Positions 1-9,232 are shown, numbered from the stretch's first letter. The stretch is DNA of 64,000 nt from Jeotgalibaca ciconiae (GCF_003955755.1 NZ_CP034465.1:1351001-1415000), one strand, 5' to 3'. Translations and numbers: made by a program. Notes: generated from the letters alone by a model not told the origin.

Positions 1-20
1 AAAGAAGAGGAGAGAGTTAA

Positions 21-2168
21 ATGGTAAACGAGAATATGAAAATTTCTCAAAGAGGAATAGATTTCATTAAAGGATTTGAAGGACTAAGACTTGAAGCATA
101 TACAGATGGTGCAGGAGTATGGACAATTGGTTATGGACATACTCAAGGAGTCTATCCAGGGATGGTTATTACAGAGGAAGAAGCGCTAACTTATCTTGAA
201 GAAGATATCGATAGTCATACAGAGGGGATTTTTAATTTTATTACAGTGCCACTAAATCAAAGTCAGTTTGATGCTTTGGCAAGTTTTCATTTCAATTTAG
301 GAGTGTATATACTAGAAGGCTCTGAACTTTTAGAACTAATTAACAACGAAAATTGGACAGCAGCTGCAGAGGAAATGAAAACTTACAATAAAGTCAATGG
401 AGAAGTGGATCCTGGTATTGTCAGACGTCGCGAAGAGGAAGTGGAGATGTTTTTATCTGAATTAGAATCTCCCTCAGATCCCCCTACCATTCGTAAAAGA
501 AAGAAATTAGCTCCTATTGTACTAGGCTATAACAGTTTTGGACGTGTTAATCAGAAAAACGGAATCACTATTCATCAAACAGGTAACCCAGCTCCTGGTG
601 CTCATGCCCAAATGCATGCTAAATTGCAAATTGATAAAGTGGAAAATATGGATAAAGAAGATGACTATGATAAAGATGTAAGCTCATGGCATTGGCAAGT
701 TGACGATTATGAAGCTGTTCAGTCTTTCGAACACGATGTATCCTGTTTTCATGCCTTGGATGGCACAGGTGATGGTAATATGCATACGATCGCTATTGAA
801 GGGTGTATTAATTCGGATGGAAATTATACCGAAGCAGTTGAAAACATGGCTAAGTTGACGGCTCTCATAATGGAACAAGAAAGTTTAACCATTAGTGATG
901 TTTACCAACACAACTATTGGGCTAGGGATAATAAAGATTGTCCAGCACAAATTAGGGCTGGACAAGAAGGGATAAAATGGGAGAGATTTCTTGAAATGGT
1001 TCAGGAATTTTCTGGAGTTGAAGGAGAGCTACCAGATAATGGTAGTTCAGATCCGGAACCCGGTACTGATACAGGTATTGAAAGTAAATATACTGAGTCA
1101 GGAATTTTTACTCCAAATGATACTATCTTAGTACGAGATATGCCGAGTATAAATGGGAACCATGTTGCCACTTACTCAAGTGGAGAATCGGTGACCTATC
1201 ATACCGTCCATATTGGAAACGGCTATGTATGGCTTCAGTATCTGCGAGAGAATGGTCAACAAGGATACATCCCTTGTCGTGAATATAATAACGGTACATT
1301 TGGAGAATTATGGGGAACAATCGATGACATTTCTAGTGACAGTCCCACTCAAACAGGAATTATCAGAAAATATGTTGAATCAGGGATCTTTACGCCTGAT
1401 GATACGATCTTAGTTCGAGATATCCCAAGTACTACGGGAAATCATATTGCGACATATCTAAGTGGAGAATCTGTACTTTATCACACTGTGCAGATTGGAA
1501 ACGGGTATGTATGGCTTCAGTACTTGCGAGGGAATGGCCAACAAGGGTATATTCCCTGTCGCGAATACGATGGGAACTTCGGAGTACTGTGGGGAACGAT
1601 CAGTGACGCTCCTAGTGGGAAACCAGTCCATACAGGAATTATCAAACAGTATGCTGAATCAGGTGTCTTTACACCAAACGATACAATTTTTGTTCGTGAT
1701 ATTCCAAGCACATCCGGGAATCACATTGCCACTTATGTAAGTGGAGAATCCTTGACTTACCATACTATTCATATGGGTAATGGCTATGTATGGCTACAAT
1801 ATTCACGTGGGAACGGTCAGCAAGGATATATTCCTTGCCGTGAAGTTAATGAAGAATTGGGAGAATTATGGGGTACAATCTCTGACAGGGAAGCGGGGAA
1901 CTCTGAAATACCAGGAATCATTCGTCAATATACAGAATATGGAGTGTTTACTCCAAATGATACGATCTTAGTTCGAGATATTCCAAATGCAAGTGGGAAT
2001 CACGTTGCCACTTACTTAAGCGGAGAATCGTTGATATATCACACAGTTCATATTGGCAATGGATATGTATGGCTTGAATATTTAGGAGAAAGTGGACAGA
2101 AACGATATATTCCTTGTCGAACTTATGACGGTAGTTTTGGGGAATTGTGGGGTACAATCAATGAGTAA
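21..2168 (+). CDS. Bifunctional endolysin/autolysin: GH24 lysozyme + amidase + four SH3-type repeats
   Basis: Cell-wall hydrolase of 715 residues. Residues about 8-148 form a T4-type lysozyme (GH24) with the family spacing E20-8-D29-5-T35. Residues about 165-335 form an amidase_2 (N-acetylmuramoyl-L-alanine amidase) with candidate zinc ligands H185 (IHQTG) and C307 (DCPAQIR). The C-terminus has four near-identical repeats of 93-94 residues starting at about 352, 446, 539 and 632 (GNGYVWLQY, GYIPCR, LWGTI), which resemble SH3_5 wall-binding domains. There is no signal peptide, so export would need a holin or another route. The ATG follows AGAGGAGAG. No other phage genes are seen; what lies upstream is outside the window. 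Confidence 0.9.
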   Translation: MVNENMKISQRGIDFIKGFEGLRLEAYTDGAGVWTIGYGHTQGVYPGMVITEEEALTYLEEDIDSHTEGIFNFITVPLNQSQFDALASFHFNLGVYILEGSELLELINNENWTAAAEEMKTYNKVNGEVDPGIVRRREEEVEMFLSELESPSDPPTIRKRKKLAPIVLGYNSFGRVNQKNGITIHQTGNPAPGAHAQMHAKLQIDKVENMDKEDDYDKDVSSWHWQVDDYEAVQSFEHDVSCFHALDGTGDGNMHTIAIEGCINSDGNYTEAVENMAKLTALIMEQESLTISDVYQHNYWARDNKDCPAQIRAGQEGIKWERFLEMVQEFSGVEGELPDNGSSDPEPGTDTGIESKYTESGIFTPNDTILVRDMPSINGNHVATYSSGESVTYHTVHIGNGYVWLQYLRENGQQGYIPCREYNNGTFGELWGTIDDISSDSPTQTGIIRKYVESGIFTPDDTILVRDIPSTTGNHIATYLSGESVLYHTVQIGNGYVWLQYLRGNGQQGYIPCREYDGNFGVLWGTISDAPSGKPVHTGIIKQYAESGVFTPNDTIFVRDIPSTSGNHIATYVSGESLTYHTIHMGNGYVWLQYSRGNGQQGYIPCREVNEELGELWGTISDREAGNSEIPGIIRQYTEYGVFTPNDTILVRDIPNASGNHVATYLSGESLIYHTVHIGNGYVWLEYLGESGQKRYIPCRTYDGSFGELWGTINE
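1074..2162 (+). repeat. Four in-gene tandem repeats (279-282 bp period)
   Basis: Repeat units begin near 1074, 1356, 1635 and 1914. They encode the four SH3-like wall-binding modules of the endolysin. Blocks for NGYVWL and GYIPCR are close to identical at the DNA level, which suggests recent expansion or ongoing recombination. Confidence 0.85.
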
Positions 2169-2198
2169 TAAAAACCATTAAAAAAATCTATTAGATTG

Positions 2199-2247
2199 AA
2201 GCAACCTGAAAACTAGGGATAGTTTCTTAGTTTCAGGCTGCTTTTTT
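2199..2247 (+). terminator. Rho-independent terminator after the endolysin
   Basis: Inverted repeat AAGCAACCTGAAA / TTTCAGGCTGCTT followed by a T-run, 30 bp after the endolysin stop and before the convergent lipoprotein gene. Confidence 0.8.
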
Positions 2248-2260
2248 GTAATAGAATCCA

Positions 2261-3139
2261 TCATCCTATTTCAACTGTGGAGATAACAGTGAAATTATCA
2301 TTTTGAATAATGTATTGTACAGCAGGTGAATCGGGATAAGAAGTATTATTCTCATATTTGTAGAGTTCAGTATACTCTTCGTTCCTTTTAATGAGTTTAA
2401 TGTAAGTACCATCTATACCTCCAGTTTTTGTCCAATGTAAGACAATTCGATTCCCTTCTGAGTTTTCTAATTCCCATGCGCTCCGATCATAATTCTCCCA
2501 GTCAATATTTTTACTTAGTTCGTTATCAGTATTTTTGTACGTATTCTCGTAAAAATCAATTGCTTCATCCAGTGAGTCCCAAGTGCGAGAGGATATGTTC
2601 TCCGTATCTATAGTAACATAATCTATATTTCGGACAACATGTTTGGAAAGAGGTTCTTCTGGGTATGGAGTATTCGGTTCAAAGTAGGTAAGTGTTGTAT
2701 ATTCTTCTCCTTTGACAAATTCAATGTTTTGCCCTCCGTCTCCTCTACCAAGGTTTGGCTTAAAAAGGACAATCGTGTCCCCTTCATTCTGAACCAGTTC
2801 CCACATATCCCGCTCATAAAACTCACCGTTTAACTCAATTCCCGCTAATTCCTCTCCCTTTTCGGCAATCAATGTATTCTCATAAAAGTCAATCGCTTCA
2901 TCCATGGAAGACCAGGTCAGATCCTCAGACGAAGATTCTTCCTCTATTGATTCAGAAGAAACAGATTCCTCAACCGAAGAAGTCTCACTGCTTTGAGAAG
3001 ACTGGCTAGACTCTTCGCTTACTGAAGAGGAGGCAGAAGAGCTGGAGACTGAACTACTTGAATCATTATCGGACTGAGAAGGTGAGCAAGCTGTTAACAT
3101 AGCTGCAGACACTGTTAAAAATAAGAAATGTTTTTTCAT
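2261..3139 (-). CDS. Lipoprotein with two repeated DEAIDFYE modules (paralog 1 of 3)
   Basis: Predicted surface lipoprotein of 292 residues. The signal peptide ends in the lipobox LTAC (Cys18), followed by a Ser/Glu-rich linker (about 20-72). Two related modules of about 105 residues follow (from about 75 and about 187), each opening with W-x-S-x-DEAIDFYENT and carrying a DR(D/S)xWEL-x-N-(E/S)-G-(D/N)-x-IVL core. I do not recognise a named domain. It is the first of three adjacent paralogs on the same strand, with N-terminal modules almost identical in DNA. Each copy has its own 5' gap of about 100-200 bp, so they may be separate transcripts. Function unknown. Confidence 0.75.
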   Translation of the reverse strand: MKKHFLFLTVSAAMLTACSPSQSDNDSSSSVSSSSASSSVSEESSQSSQSSETSSVEESVSSESIEEESSSEDLTWSSMDEAIDFYENTLIAEKGEELAGIELNGEFYERDMWELVQNEGDTIVLFKPNLGRGDGGQNIEFVKGEEYTTLTYFEPNTPYPEEPLSKHVVRNIDYVTIDTENISSRTWDSLDEAIDFYENTYKNTDNELSKNIDWENYDRSAWELENSEGNRIVLHWTKTGGIDGTYIKLIKRNEEYTELYKYENNTSYPDSPAVQYIIQNDNFTVISTVEIG

Positions 3140-3240
3140 TTTTTTCTCCTCCTAAAAGAGTTGTTCCTTTTCTATCATTCTATTGATTAAATCGTAACAT
3201 AAATATTTCTTTTAAAATAATGATAACTCTATCAGGAATA

Positions 3241-3280
3241 AAAAAACTGCATTTTCCTAAGAACATGAAACTGCAGTTTT
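3241..3280 (-). terminator. Terminator after lipoprotein paralog 2
   Basis: Read on the - strand, CTGCAGTTTC ... GAAAATGCAG forms a hairpin followed by T-rich sequence, about 60 bp past the stop of the gene ending at 3339. Confidence 0.65.
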
Positions 3281-3338
3281 TAGATTATTCTTCCTTATTT
3301 TTTTCTGATAGATCTATAAGTATTTTTAACAAATGATA

Positions 3339-4202
3339 CTAATTTCCCATTTCTTCTGCAGGAACCACAACAAAGTCAATATTACGAACGATATACTGCT
3401 TGGTAGGCGCACCAGGGTAAGAAGCATTCCCATCATATTCAAGGATTTCCGTGTATTCTCTTCCTTTATAAAATTCAACGTAACTGCCACCTGCTCCTCC
3501 AATGTTTGTCCAGTGTAAGACAATATGATTTCCTTCTAATTCTTCTAGGCTCCAAGCGCTTCGGTCATAATTTTCCCAAGCAATGTCTTTGCTTATTTCG
3601 TTACTCGTATTTTTGTATGTATTTTCGTAAAATTCAACAGCTTCATCCATCGATTCCCAAGTAAGGGGAGAATCATCTTTATCTATGCGTACATAATCCT
3701 CATTGCGGTAGGTTTTTGTTTTTCCAGGTTGATCAGGATAAGGAGTATTGTATTTAAAGAAGGTAATCTCCGTATTTTCTTCTCCTTTGACAAATTCAAT
3801 AGCGTTTCTTCCATCTCCTCTGCCAAGATTTGGTTTAAAAAGGACAATGGTATCTCCTTCATTCTGAACCAACTCCCACATATCCCGCTCATAAAACTCA
3901 CCATTTAATCCAATTCCCGCTAATTCCTCTCCCTTTTCGGCAATCAATGTATTCTCATAAAAATCAATCGCTTCATCCATGGAAGACCACGTTAGTTCCT
4001 CAGACGAAGATTCTTCCTCTATTGGTTCAGAAGAAACAGATTCCTCAACCGAAGAAGACGCGTTGCTTTGAGAAGACTGTCTGGAGCTAGCTTCTTCACT
4101 TACTGAAGAAGAGACAGAAGATTGGCCATCGTTTGGCTGAGAAGAGGCGCAGGCGGTTAATATAGTTGCGGACATTGTTAAAAATAATAATTGTTTTTCC
4201 AT
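3339..4202 (-). CDS. Lipoprotein with two repeated DEAIDFYE modules (paralog 2 of 3)
   Basis: Predicted lipoprotein of 287 residues with the same build as its neighbours: signal peptide, lipobox LTAC (Cys18), a Ser-rich linker (about 22-68), and two modules starting with (E/T)WxSMDEA(I/V)xFYENT. The signal peptide and first 30 residues are nearly identical to paralog 3, while the two-module body matches paralog 1. This mosaic pattern points to duplication plus recombination. An AGGAG-like site precedes the ATG. Function unknown. A wall-exposed binding or immune-variable role is possible but unsupported. Confidence 0.75.
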   Translation of the reverse strand: MEKQLLFLTMSATILTACASSQPNDGQSSVSSSVSEEASSRQSSQSNASSSVEESVSSEPIEEESSSEELTWSSMDEAIDFYENTLIAEKGEELAGIGLNGEFYERDMWELVQNEGDTIVLFKPNLGRGDGRNAIEFVKGEENTEITFFKYNTPYPDQPGKTKTYRNEDYVRIDKDDSPLTWESMDEAVEFYENTYKNTSNEISKDIAWENYDRSAWSLEELEGNHIVLHWTNIGGAGGSYVEFYKGREYTEILEYDGNASYPGAPTKQYIVRNIDFVVVPAEEMGN

Positions 4203-4296
4203 TTTCTTCTCCTTTTATTAGCTTTAAAATTTCAGTATAAGACGTTTAGACGAAAAAAATCTCTATGTAATATAAAAGAAGATTATTAAAAAGATT

Positions 4297-5070
4297 TTAA
4301 ACTGCATAGGTATCTACAATTATCCCGTCCTCATATACATGATAAATTCCTACCGTTCCACTACCGCCTTGAGCTTGGATGGACTTGGAGACTAGTTTTA
4401 GCTGATAATAATTTTCATCTTCATAGTAAACAGAATACTCCACTACGATATCATCATTGATACCGTATCTTCCTGTCTCTTTCATGTACTCAAAAGCATT
4501 TTCAGGAGTGAAGGGGTCAATAACTCCGCTTGAATTTGAGTCTTTCTTCTCCTTGTCTATGAGAATGTGATCCTCATTGCGGAAGACTTTTGTTGTACCG
4601 GGCTGCTCAGGGTAGGGAGTATCATTTTTAAAAAAGGTAATCTCTGTATAATCTTTTCTCTTAATAAATTCAACAGCTTGTCCTCCTTCTCTACCAATAT
4701 TTGGTTTGAAAAGAACCATCGTGTCTCCTTCATTCTCAATCAATTCCCACCCATCCCGGTCATAAAACTTACTTTCCAAGTCGATACGTGCTTGTTCTTC
4801 TCCCAAATCAGCTCTCAGTGTATTTTCATAAAAATCAATAGCCTCGTCCATGGAAGACCAAGTCTGTTCTCTAGAGGAAGATTCTTCTATTGGTTCAGAA
4901 GAAACAGATTCCTCAACCGAAGAAGCCTCGCTGCTTTGAGAAGACTGACTGGAGCTAGACTCTTCAACTACTGAAGAAGAGACAGAAGATTGGTCATCGT
5001 TTGGCTGAGAAGAGGCGCAGGCGGTTAATATAGTTGCGGACATTGTTAAAAACAATAATTGTTTTTTCAT
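4297..5070 (-). CDS. Lipoprotein paralog 3 with a different C-terminal domain
   Basis: Predicted lipoprotein of 257 residues. The signal peptide, lipobox (Cys18), Ser-rich linker and one DEAIDFYENT module (about 70-175) match paralogs 1 and 2. The second module is replaced by an unrelated C-terminal segment of about 70 residues starting at DPFTPENAFEYMKETG (about 187), which has alternating charged and aromatic strands (VEYSVYYEDENYYQLKLV). The family may therefore swap C-terminal modules behind a constant anchor. It is probably the founding gene of the tandem set, being furthest upstream on the transcribed strand. Function unknown. Confidence 0.75.
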   Translation of the reverse strand: MKKQLLFLTMSATILTACASSQPNDDQSSVSSSVVEESSSSQSSQSSEASSVEESVSSEPIEESSSREQTWSSMDEAIDFYENTLRADLGEEQARIDLESKFYDRDGWELIENEGDTMVLFKPNIGREGGQAVEFIKRKDYTEITFFKNDTPYPEQPGTTKVFRNEDHILIDKEKKDSNSSGVIDPFTPENAFEYMKETGRYGINDDIVVEYSVYYEDENYYQLKLVSKSIQAQGGSGTVGIYHVYEDGIIVDTYAV

Positions 5071-5230
5071 TTTCTTCTCCTTTTATAATTGCTGACTGAA
5101 TGAAATACCACTTATATTGATTCAATTATATCATAGTCGCTTTTGTTCACAAATTTTTACACTTCATAAGAAAATATGAGCGGAAGATACAAGCAGAAGT
5201 GCTAGAAAAATCCAAAGCTTATATAAATGA

Positions 5231-5410
5231 AAGAGGGGGCCGGGAAGAAACTCCAGCCCCTTGACTATACCCGAAAATTGTAGCGTAAACGTGCTCAAAA
5301 AGGCAGCCCCGACGTCCACTTCACGAATAATGCTCTGATGGTTTACAACCATCCTGCGCTTATTCGCTCCAGTGATTCGGGGCTAAACGCCTTTTTTCCC
5401 ACTCTCCTCT
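5231..5410 (+). repeat. Dispersed structured repeat, family 1, copy A
   Basis: Begins with a GC-rich hairpin (GGGGCCGGGAA / CTCCAGCCCC). A conserved TAGCGTAAACGTGCTCAAAAAGG-type block and a long inverted repeat closed by GCCCCGA / TCGGGGC follow, and it ends ACGCCTTTTTTCCCACTCTC. Related copies lie at 16012, 35395 and 47436. It sits between lipoprotein paralog 3 and the Nudix gene. Confidence 0.85.
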
Positions 5411-5425
5411 AAAAAAGTTATATTT

Positions 5426-5911
5426 TCAGCATTTTACTTTCCAATGTAAATAATTACTTGCCTCTAAAAGTTTACTACTTTGGGTTATTTCTTCTAAAAC
5501 TTTTAATATGATTGGAGAAGAATTTTCTTCATTCAACTCACTAATTTTTACCCAAATTGCCCCATCGGAATCGTTTTTTCCGTCGGCAACGATAGCTGGA
5601 ATTTCTTTTTTCTTACCATCTGAGAACTCAATCGAATAAAGCACAAAAATATGGTGAACAGTGTCAGGACGTCCTGTTTCTTTTACAAAGGAATCATAGA
5701 TTCGGTTATTTTGATAAGAGCTTATTTTACAGCCTGTTTCCTCTAAAACTTCTCTAAAAAGTGTTTCGGTTAAACTTTCCCCATTTTCTTGACTACCACC
5801 GGGTAAGTCAAAACGATTTTTGTAAGGACCTGCATTTTTTCTAATACATAATAATTTTTCATTCTTAAGCGCAACACCGTACACCCCAAAATGTGTTGAA
5901 TATTTCGTCAT
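5426..5911 (-). CDS. Nudix hydrolase
   Basis: Small soluble hydrolase of 161 residues that would cleave a nucleoside diphosphate linked to another group; the substrate cannot be told from sequence. The Nudix box is complete: GGSQENGESLTETLFREVLEETGC matches G-x5-E-x7-R-E-U-x-E-E-x-G-U, lying at about residues 39-62. The N-terminal strand GVYGVALKNEKLLCI is typical of the fold. It is a single gene on the - strand with GAGGAAAAAA before the ATG, and its 3' end runs into repeat copy A, whose GC-rich hairpin may serve as its terminator. Confidence 0.85.
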   Translation of the reverse strand: MTKYSTHFGVYGVALKNEKLLCIRKNAGPYKNRFDLPGGSQENGESLTETLFREVLEETGCKISSYQNNRIYDSFVKETGRPDTVHHIFVLYSIEFSDGKKKEIPAIVADGKNDSDGAIWVKISELNEENSSPIILKVLEEITQSSKLLEASNYLHWKVKC

Positions 5912-5951
5912 TTTTTTCCTCCTCGAATCAATTCGTATCGAAGTTTTGTTA

Positions 5952-5960
5952 TGATATAAT
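5952..5960 (+). promoter_or_regulatory. Extended -10 promoter for the GerMN lipoprotein gene
   Basis: TGATATAAT is a perfect extended -10, 37 bp before the TTG start at 5997. The -35 is weak, as expected for an extended -10 promoter. Confidence 0.55.
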
Positions 5961-5996
5961 TATTATAAGGTAAAGAAGTTGGTAGGAGGGATTGTT

Positions 5997-7118
5997 TTGA
6001 AAAAAAATCGTTTATTAGTGGTGGGGTTACTTGCGCTATTTGTGACAGGATGTACGAATACCGATCAGGATGCAGACTCGTCCTCCGAGGTAATGAGTTC
6101 AGAGGTTAATTCTGAAAGTAGTTCGGAAGAAAGTTCATCAATGCCAGAATCTGAGGAATCTAGTTCAGAAGAAGAAACAGCATCAATCGGAGATTATTTC
6201 CCGTTTATGGAGAGTATTTATTCCTCTTATTTAGGTGATGGCATCGAGTATTCGTCTTATGAATTGTATCCACAATATATCGAAGAGAATCGGATCCAAT
6301 ATGTAGAAAAAAATAGTGGTACGAACATCGTGACTGTTTTGGAATATACGGATGGCCAATTAGTAGAGAAATTTGTACGACCTGAAACCTATTTCCGCGA
6401 AAATATGTTAGATAAAACGAGCGAAAATGCGGGAAATATTTTATTGCAAGAACCGCTAGAAGTGGGCAATAACTGGGAAAATCCATCTGGCGGGACAGTC
6501 GAAATTACAGCTGTTGATGTAGATGTTGAGACGCCGCTTGGTGTATTTCCATCAATCGAAGTTACCACTACTGAAGAAAATTCCATCAATATTCGCTACT
6601 ATTCAATCGGCGTTGGCTTAGTAAAAGAAGTTGCGACTGATACAGAAGGTAGTTATGAAGTGACCTCTACTTTAGAAGAACAGACGGAAGAAACACCGGA
6701 AGCAGCTACAATCAAAGTATTCTTCCCAGATGCAAATGCGATGGGCATTGAGACAGCAGATGTTAGCGTAGCATTCTTTACGAATGACGTGACTCGCGAA
6801 ACAATGACAGAATTATTGAGACAAGTTCCTGATGTCGAATATGGACGTTTGATTCCGGAAGATGCATCGATTAACAGTATGTACTTAAATGAAGACGGCA
6901 GAGTCTATGTAGATTTCTCACAAGAATTGGTGGCAAACATGAATGCTGGTAGTTCAGGTGAATCACTACTCCTACAAGGAATTGTCAATACAATCGGAAC
7001 TTACTATGGCGTAGAAGAAGTGGTCTTAACGATTGAAGGAGCACCATATGAATCGGGCCACTACTCCATGCAAGAAGACGAATCCTTCAAGGTAGATATG
7101 GAAGGCGTAGCAGAATAG
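5997..7118 (+). CDS. GerMN-domain lipoprotein
   Basis: Predicted lipoprotein of 373 residues. The start chosen is TTG at 5997, because an upstream in-frame TTG (5979) lies on top of the AGGAGG site. The lipobox is VTGC, followed by a Ser/Glu linker. A middle domain of about 150 residues (SIGDYFPF ... TSTLEEQ) precedes a C-terminal GerMN domain (about 235-370: TIKVFFPDANAMG ... YVDFSQEL ... VVLTIEGAPYESG). GerMN proteins occur on spore coats and, in non-spore-formers, on the outer membrane face with unknown ligands. It is a monocistronic gene with its own promoter and terminator, not linked to the response regulator 200 bp on. Confidence 0.85.
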   Translation: MKKNRLLVVGLLALFVTGCTNTDQDADSSSEVMSSEVNSESSSEESSSMPESEESSSEEETASIGDYFPFMESIYSSYLGDGIEYSSYELYPQYIEENRIQYVEKNSGTNIVTVLEYTDGQLVEKFVRPETYFRENMLDKTSENAGNILLQEPLEVGNNWENPSGGTVEITAVDVDVETPLGVFPSIEVTTTEENSINIRYYSIGVGLVKEVATDTEGSYEVTSTLEEQTEETPEAATIKVFFPDANAMGIETADVSVAFFTNDVTRETMTELLRQVPDVEYGRLIPEDASINSMYLNEDGRVYVDFSQELVANMNAGSSGESLLLQGIVNTIGTYYGVEEVVLTIEGAPYESGHYSMQEDESFKVDMEGVAE

Positions 7119-7132
7119 GATAAATAAATGCG

Positions 7133-7164
7133 AAAAGGCGGACTGTAATGGTCCGTCTTTTTTT
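7133..7164 (+). terminator. Terminator after the GerMN lipoprotein gene
   Basis: AAAGGCGGAC / GTCCGTCTTTTTTT hairpin with T-tract, 15 bp after the stop codon. Confidence 0.75.
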
Positions 7165-7171
7165 GATTAAT

Positions 7172-7205
7172 CCAAGGAGGACTTGTCCGTTTTCCTAAAG
7201 AGTAA
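7172..7205 (+). repeat. 3'-end fragment of repeat family 2
   Basis: CCAAGGAGGACTTGTCCG followed by TTTTCCTAA closely matches the last 30 bp of the family 2 repeats at 46.9, 47.2 and 60.8 kb (CCAAGGCGGACTTGTCC). The rest of the element is absent. Confidence 0.5.
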
Positions 7206-7335
7206 TGCGCTATTATTGCCTAGGTGATTTTTAATAAAAAACTGATTTGAACGTTCGTCAGAAAAATAAGTTGCAATTTTTTTCTGTTTGGGTAAATAAT
7301 AGAGCAACGAATGAGGGTTAGGAAGAAGGATGAAC

Positions 7336-8013
7336 ATGCGGATTTTATTAGCAGAAGATGAAAAAGAGCTGGCGCGGGCTGTTCAAGTCATTCTGGAGAA
7401 GCAAGACTATTTGGTAGATGTCGTTCATGACGGGCAAGATGCCTATGATTATGCAAATTTAACTGAATATGACGGTATGATTTTTGATATTATGATGCCA
7501 AAAATTTCTGGCGTGGAAGTAGTGAAGAAACTTCGGGAAGAAGGATCTCAATCACCAATTTTATTATTAACTGCAAAATCGGCTGTCGAAGACCGGATTG
7601 ATGGATTAGACAGCGGAGCAGATGATTATTTAACTAAGCCATTTTCTATGGGAGAACTCCTTGCGCGCGTACGCGCGATGACCCGACGTAAATCGATTTT
7701 TGTCGCGGACATTCTTTCCTTTGGTGATTTGAAATTAGACCGTGAAACCAGAACATTGTCCTGTAAAGACAAGGAAGTAAAGTTGGCGAATAAAGAATTC
7801 CAAATTATGGAACTATTGATTGAGAATCCGCACCGCCTCTTTTCGGCGGACCAGTTATTAGAAAAAATTTGGGGATTCGAATCGGATGTGGAAATGAACA
7901 GTATTTGGGTTCACATTAGTAACATGCGTAAAAAATTAGCGCTACTGCAGTCATCGGTTCGCATCGTTGCAACTCGTGGAGCAGGATATTCTCTGGAGGA
8001 AGGCAATGATTGA
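7336..8013 (+). CDS. OmpR-family response regulator
   Basis: DNA-binding response regulator of about 225 residues. The receiver domain is at about 1-115, with phosphoacceptor Asp51 in the IFDIMMPK motif and the switch lysine in DYLTKPF. The winged-helix effector domain is at about 125-223 (IWVHISNMRKKL, TRGAGYSL). The second ATG (7336) fits the GAAGG site better than the ATG at 7330, which abuts it; both are possible. The stop overlaps the start of the sensor kinase gene (ATGATTGA), so the pair is co-translated. The VTC/DUF4956 operon just downstream is a plausible target, by inference from position. Confidence 0.9.
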   Translation: MRILLAEDEKELARAVQVILEKQDYLVDVVHDGQDAYDYANLTEYDGMIFDIMMPKISGVEVVKKLREEGSQSPILLLTAKSAVEDRIDGLDSGADDYLTKPFSMGELLARVRAMTRRKSIFVADILSFGDLKLDRETRTLSCKDKEVKLANKEFQIMELLIENPHRLFSADQLLEKIWGFESDVEMNSIWVHISNMRKKLALLQSSVRIVATRGAGYSLEEGND

Positions 8014-9232
8014 GAAGCTGCGATATAAATTTATTATTATCACAATGGGCTCTGTGTTTTTTGTGATGGCAGGAATTTTGCTGGCGTTGAATGGCTTCAA
8101 CTATATCCATGCTCGTAATCGAGCGGATGAAGTATTAGAAGTTTTAGCAGAAAATGACGGTAGCTTCCCCCAATTGGAAGGACCCAGAAACAACTTTGGT
8201 CCAGGCAATGCAATTAATTCAGAGACACCATTCGAGACTCGTTTTTTTAAGGTGATCGCAAATGAAGAAGGAGAAATTCTTCAGATTGATACAAGCAGGG
8301 TTCGTTCCGTTGACTCCGAGCTAGCCCAATCTTATGGAGAAGCAGTACTTACAGGGGATAAAGAAAAAGGTTACCTGGATGATTTCCGCTATTGGAAGGT
8401 CATGCAAGAAGAGGGAACACAATTGCTTTTGTTTGTAGATAATTACCGAGAACTGGAAACTTTCCGATCTTTTTTGAGGAATTCTATTTTTATTGGCATA
8501 GCCAGTTTGATCATGATTTTGTTGTTGGTTGTTTTCTTTTCTAAAAAAATCGTTGCGCCTGTTCAAGAAAATCTGGATAAACAGAAGCGATTCATTACAG
8601 ATGCAGGGCATGAAATCAAGACGCCACTATCGATTATTTCAGCGAATAATGATGTACAAGAATTGATAGACGGACAAAGTGAATGGACCCAAAGTACCCG
8701 AAATCAAATCGTGCGCCTTAATCGTCTAGTAGAAGAGATGTTGAGCCTTGCTCGTATGGAGGAAGGATCGTTTATACAAAAGATGGAAAGCATCGAGCTG
8801 AGTAAAGTTGTACGAGAAGAGATCACTCCTTTTCAACTGCTTTGTGAGCAAGAGGGGATTTCATTTTCTACATCGATTGAAGAATCTATTGTCATTCAAG
8901 GAGAGAAGGAATCTCTGCGAAAAGTTTGTTCGATTCTGTTGGACAATGCACAGAAGTATGTAACTGAAAAAGGAATGATTCAAGTAGAATTGAAAAAAGA
9001 AAAGAAAAAGGTAGTTCTATCTGTTTCGAATTCTGTTGATTCACTGCCAGAGAAACTAGATCGATTATTTGACCGTTTTTACCGAGAAAGCGAGTCACGC
9101 AATCAACGTGTGGGCGGTTATGGAATTGGTCTATCTCTTGCACAAGCAATTGTTGGACAACACGGGGGATCCATTGAAGCATCTTCCCCATCTTCAAATC
9201 AGATTCAGTTTGACGTACGATTTCCTTTATAA
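8006..9232 (+). CDS. Two-component sensor histidine kinase
   Basis: Membrane histidine kinase of 408 residues, partner of the preceding regulator. There is a transmembrane helix at about 9-29, an external loop of about 120 residues rich in acidic and Asn residues, and a second helix at about 153-175. The HisKA domain carries phosphoacceptor His202 (AGHEIKTPL), and the HATPase domain has N, G1 and G2 boxes (LLDNAQKY, GYGIGLSLAQAI). The start is ATG 8006 behind GGAGGAAGG; the frame is open further upstream but there it overlaps the regulator without a ribosome site. The signal sensed is unknown. There is no HAMP domain, so it is of the short-linker type. Confidence 0.9.
   Translation: MIEKLRYKFIIITMGSVFFVMAGILLALNGFNYIHARNRADEVLEVLAENDGSFPQLEGPRNNFGPGNAINSETPFETRFFKVIANEEGEILQIDTSRVRSVDSELAQSYGEAVLTGDKEKGYLDDFRYWKVMQEEGTQLLLFVDNYRELETFRSFLRNSIFIGIASLIMILLLVVFFSKKIVAPVQENLDKQKRFITDAGHEIKTPLSIISANNDVQELIDGQSEWTQSTRNQIVRLNRLVEEMLSLARMEEGSFIQKMESIELSKVVREEITPFQLLCEQEGISFSTSIEESIVIQGEKESLRKVCSILLDNAQKYVTEKGMIQVELKKEKKKVVLSVSNSVDSLPEKLDRLFDRFYRESESRNQRVGGYGIGLSLAQAIVGQHGGSIEASSPSSNQIQFDVRFPL

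Noticed and set aside
1..2168. A prophage at the left edge
   Set aside because: Only one lysin gene is visible; no holin, tail, integrase or attachment site is within the window.
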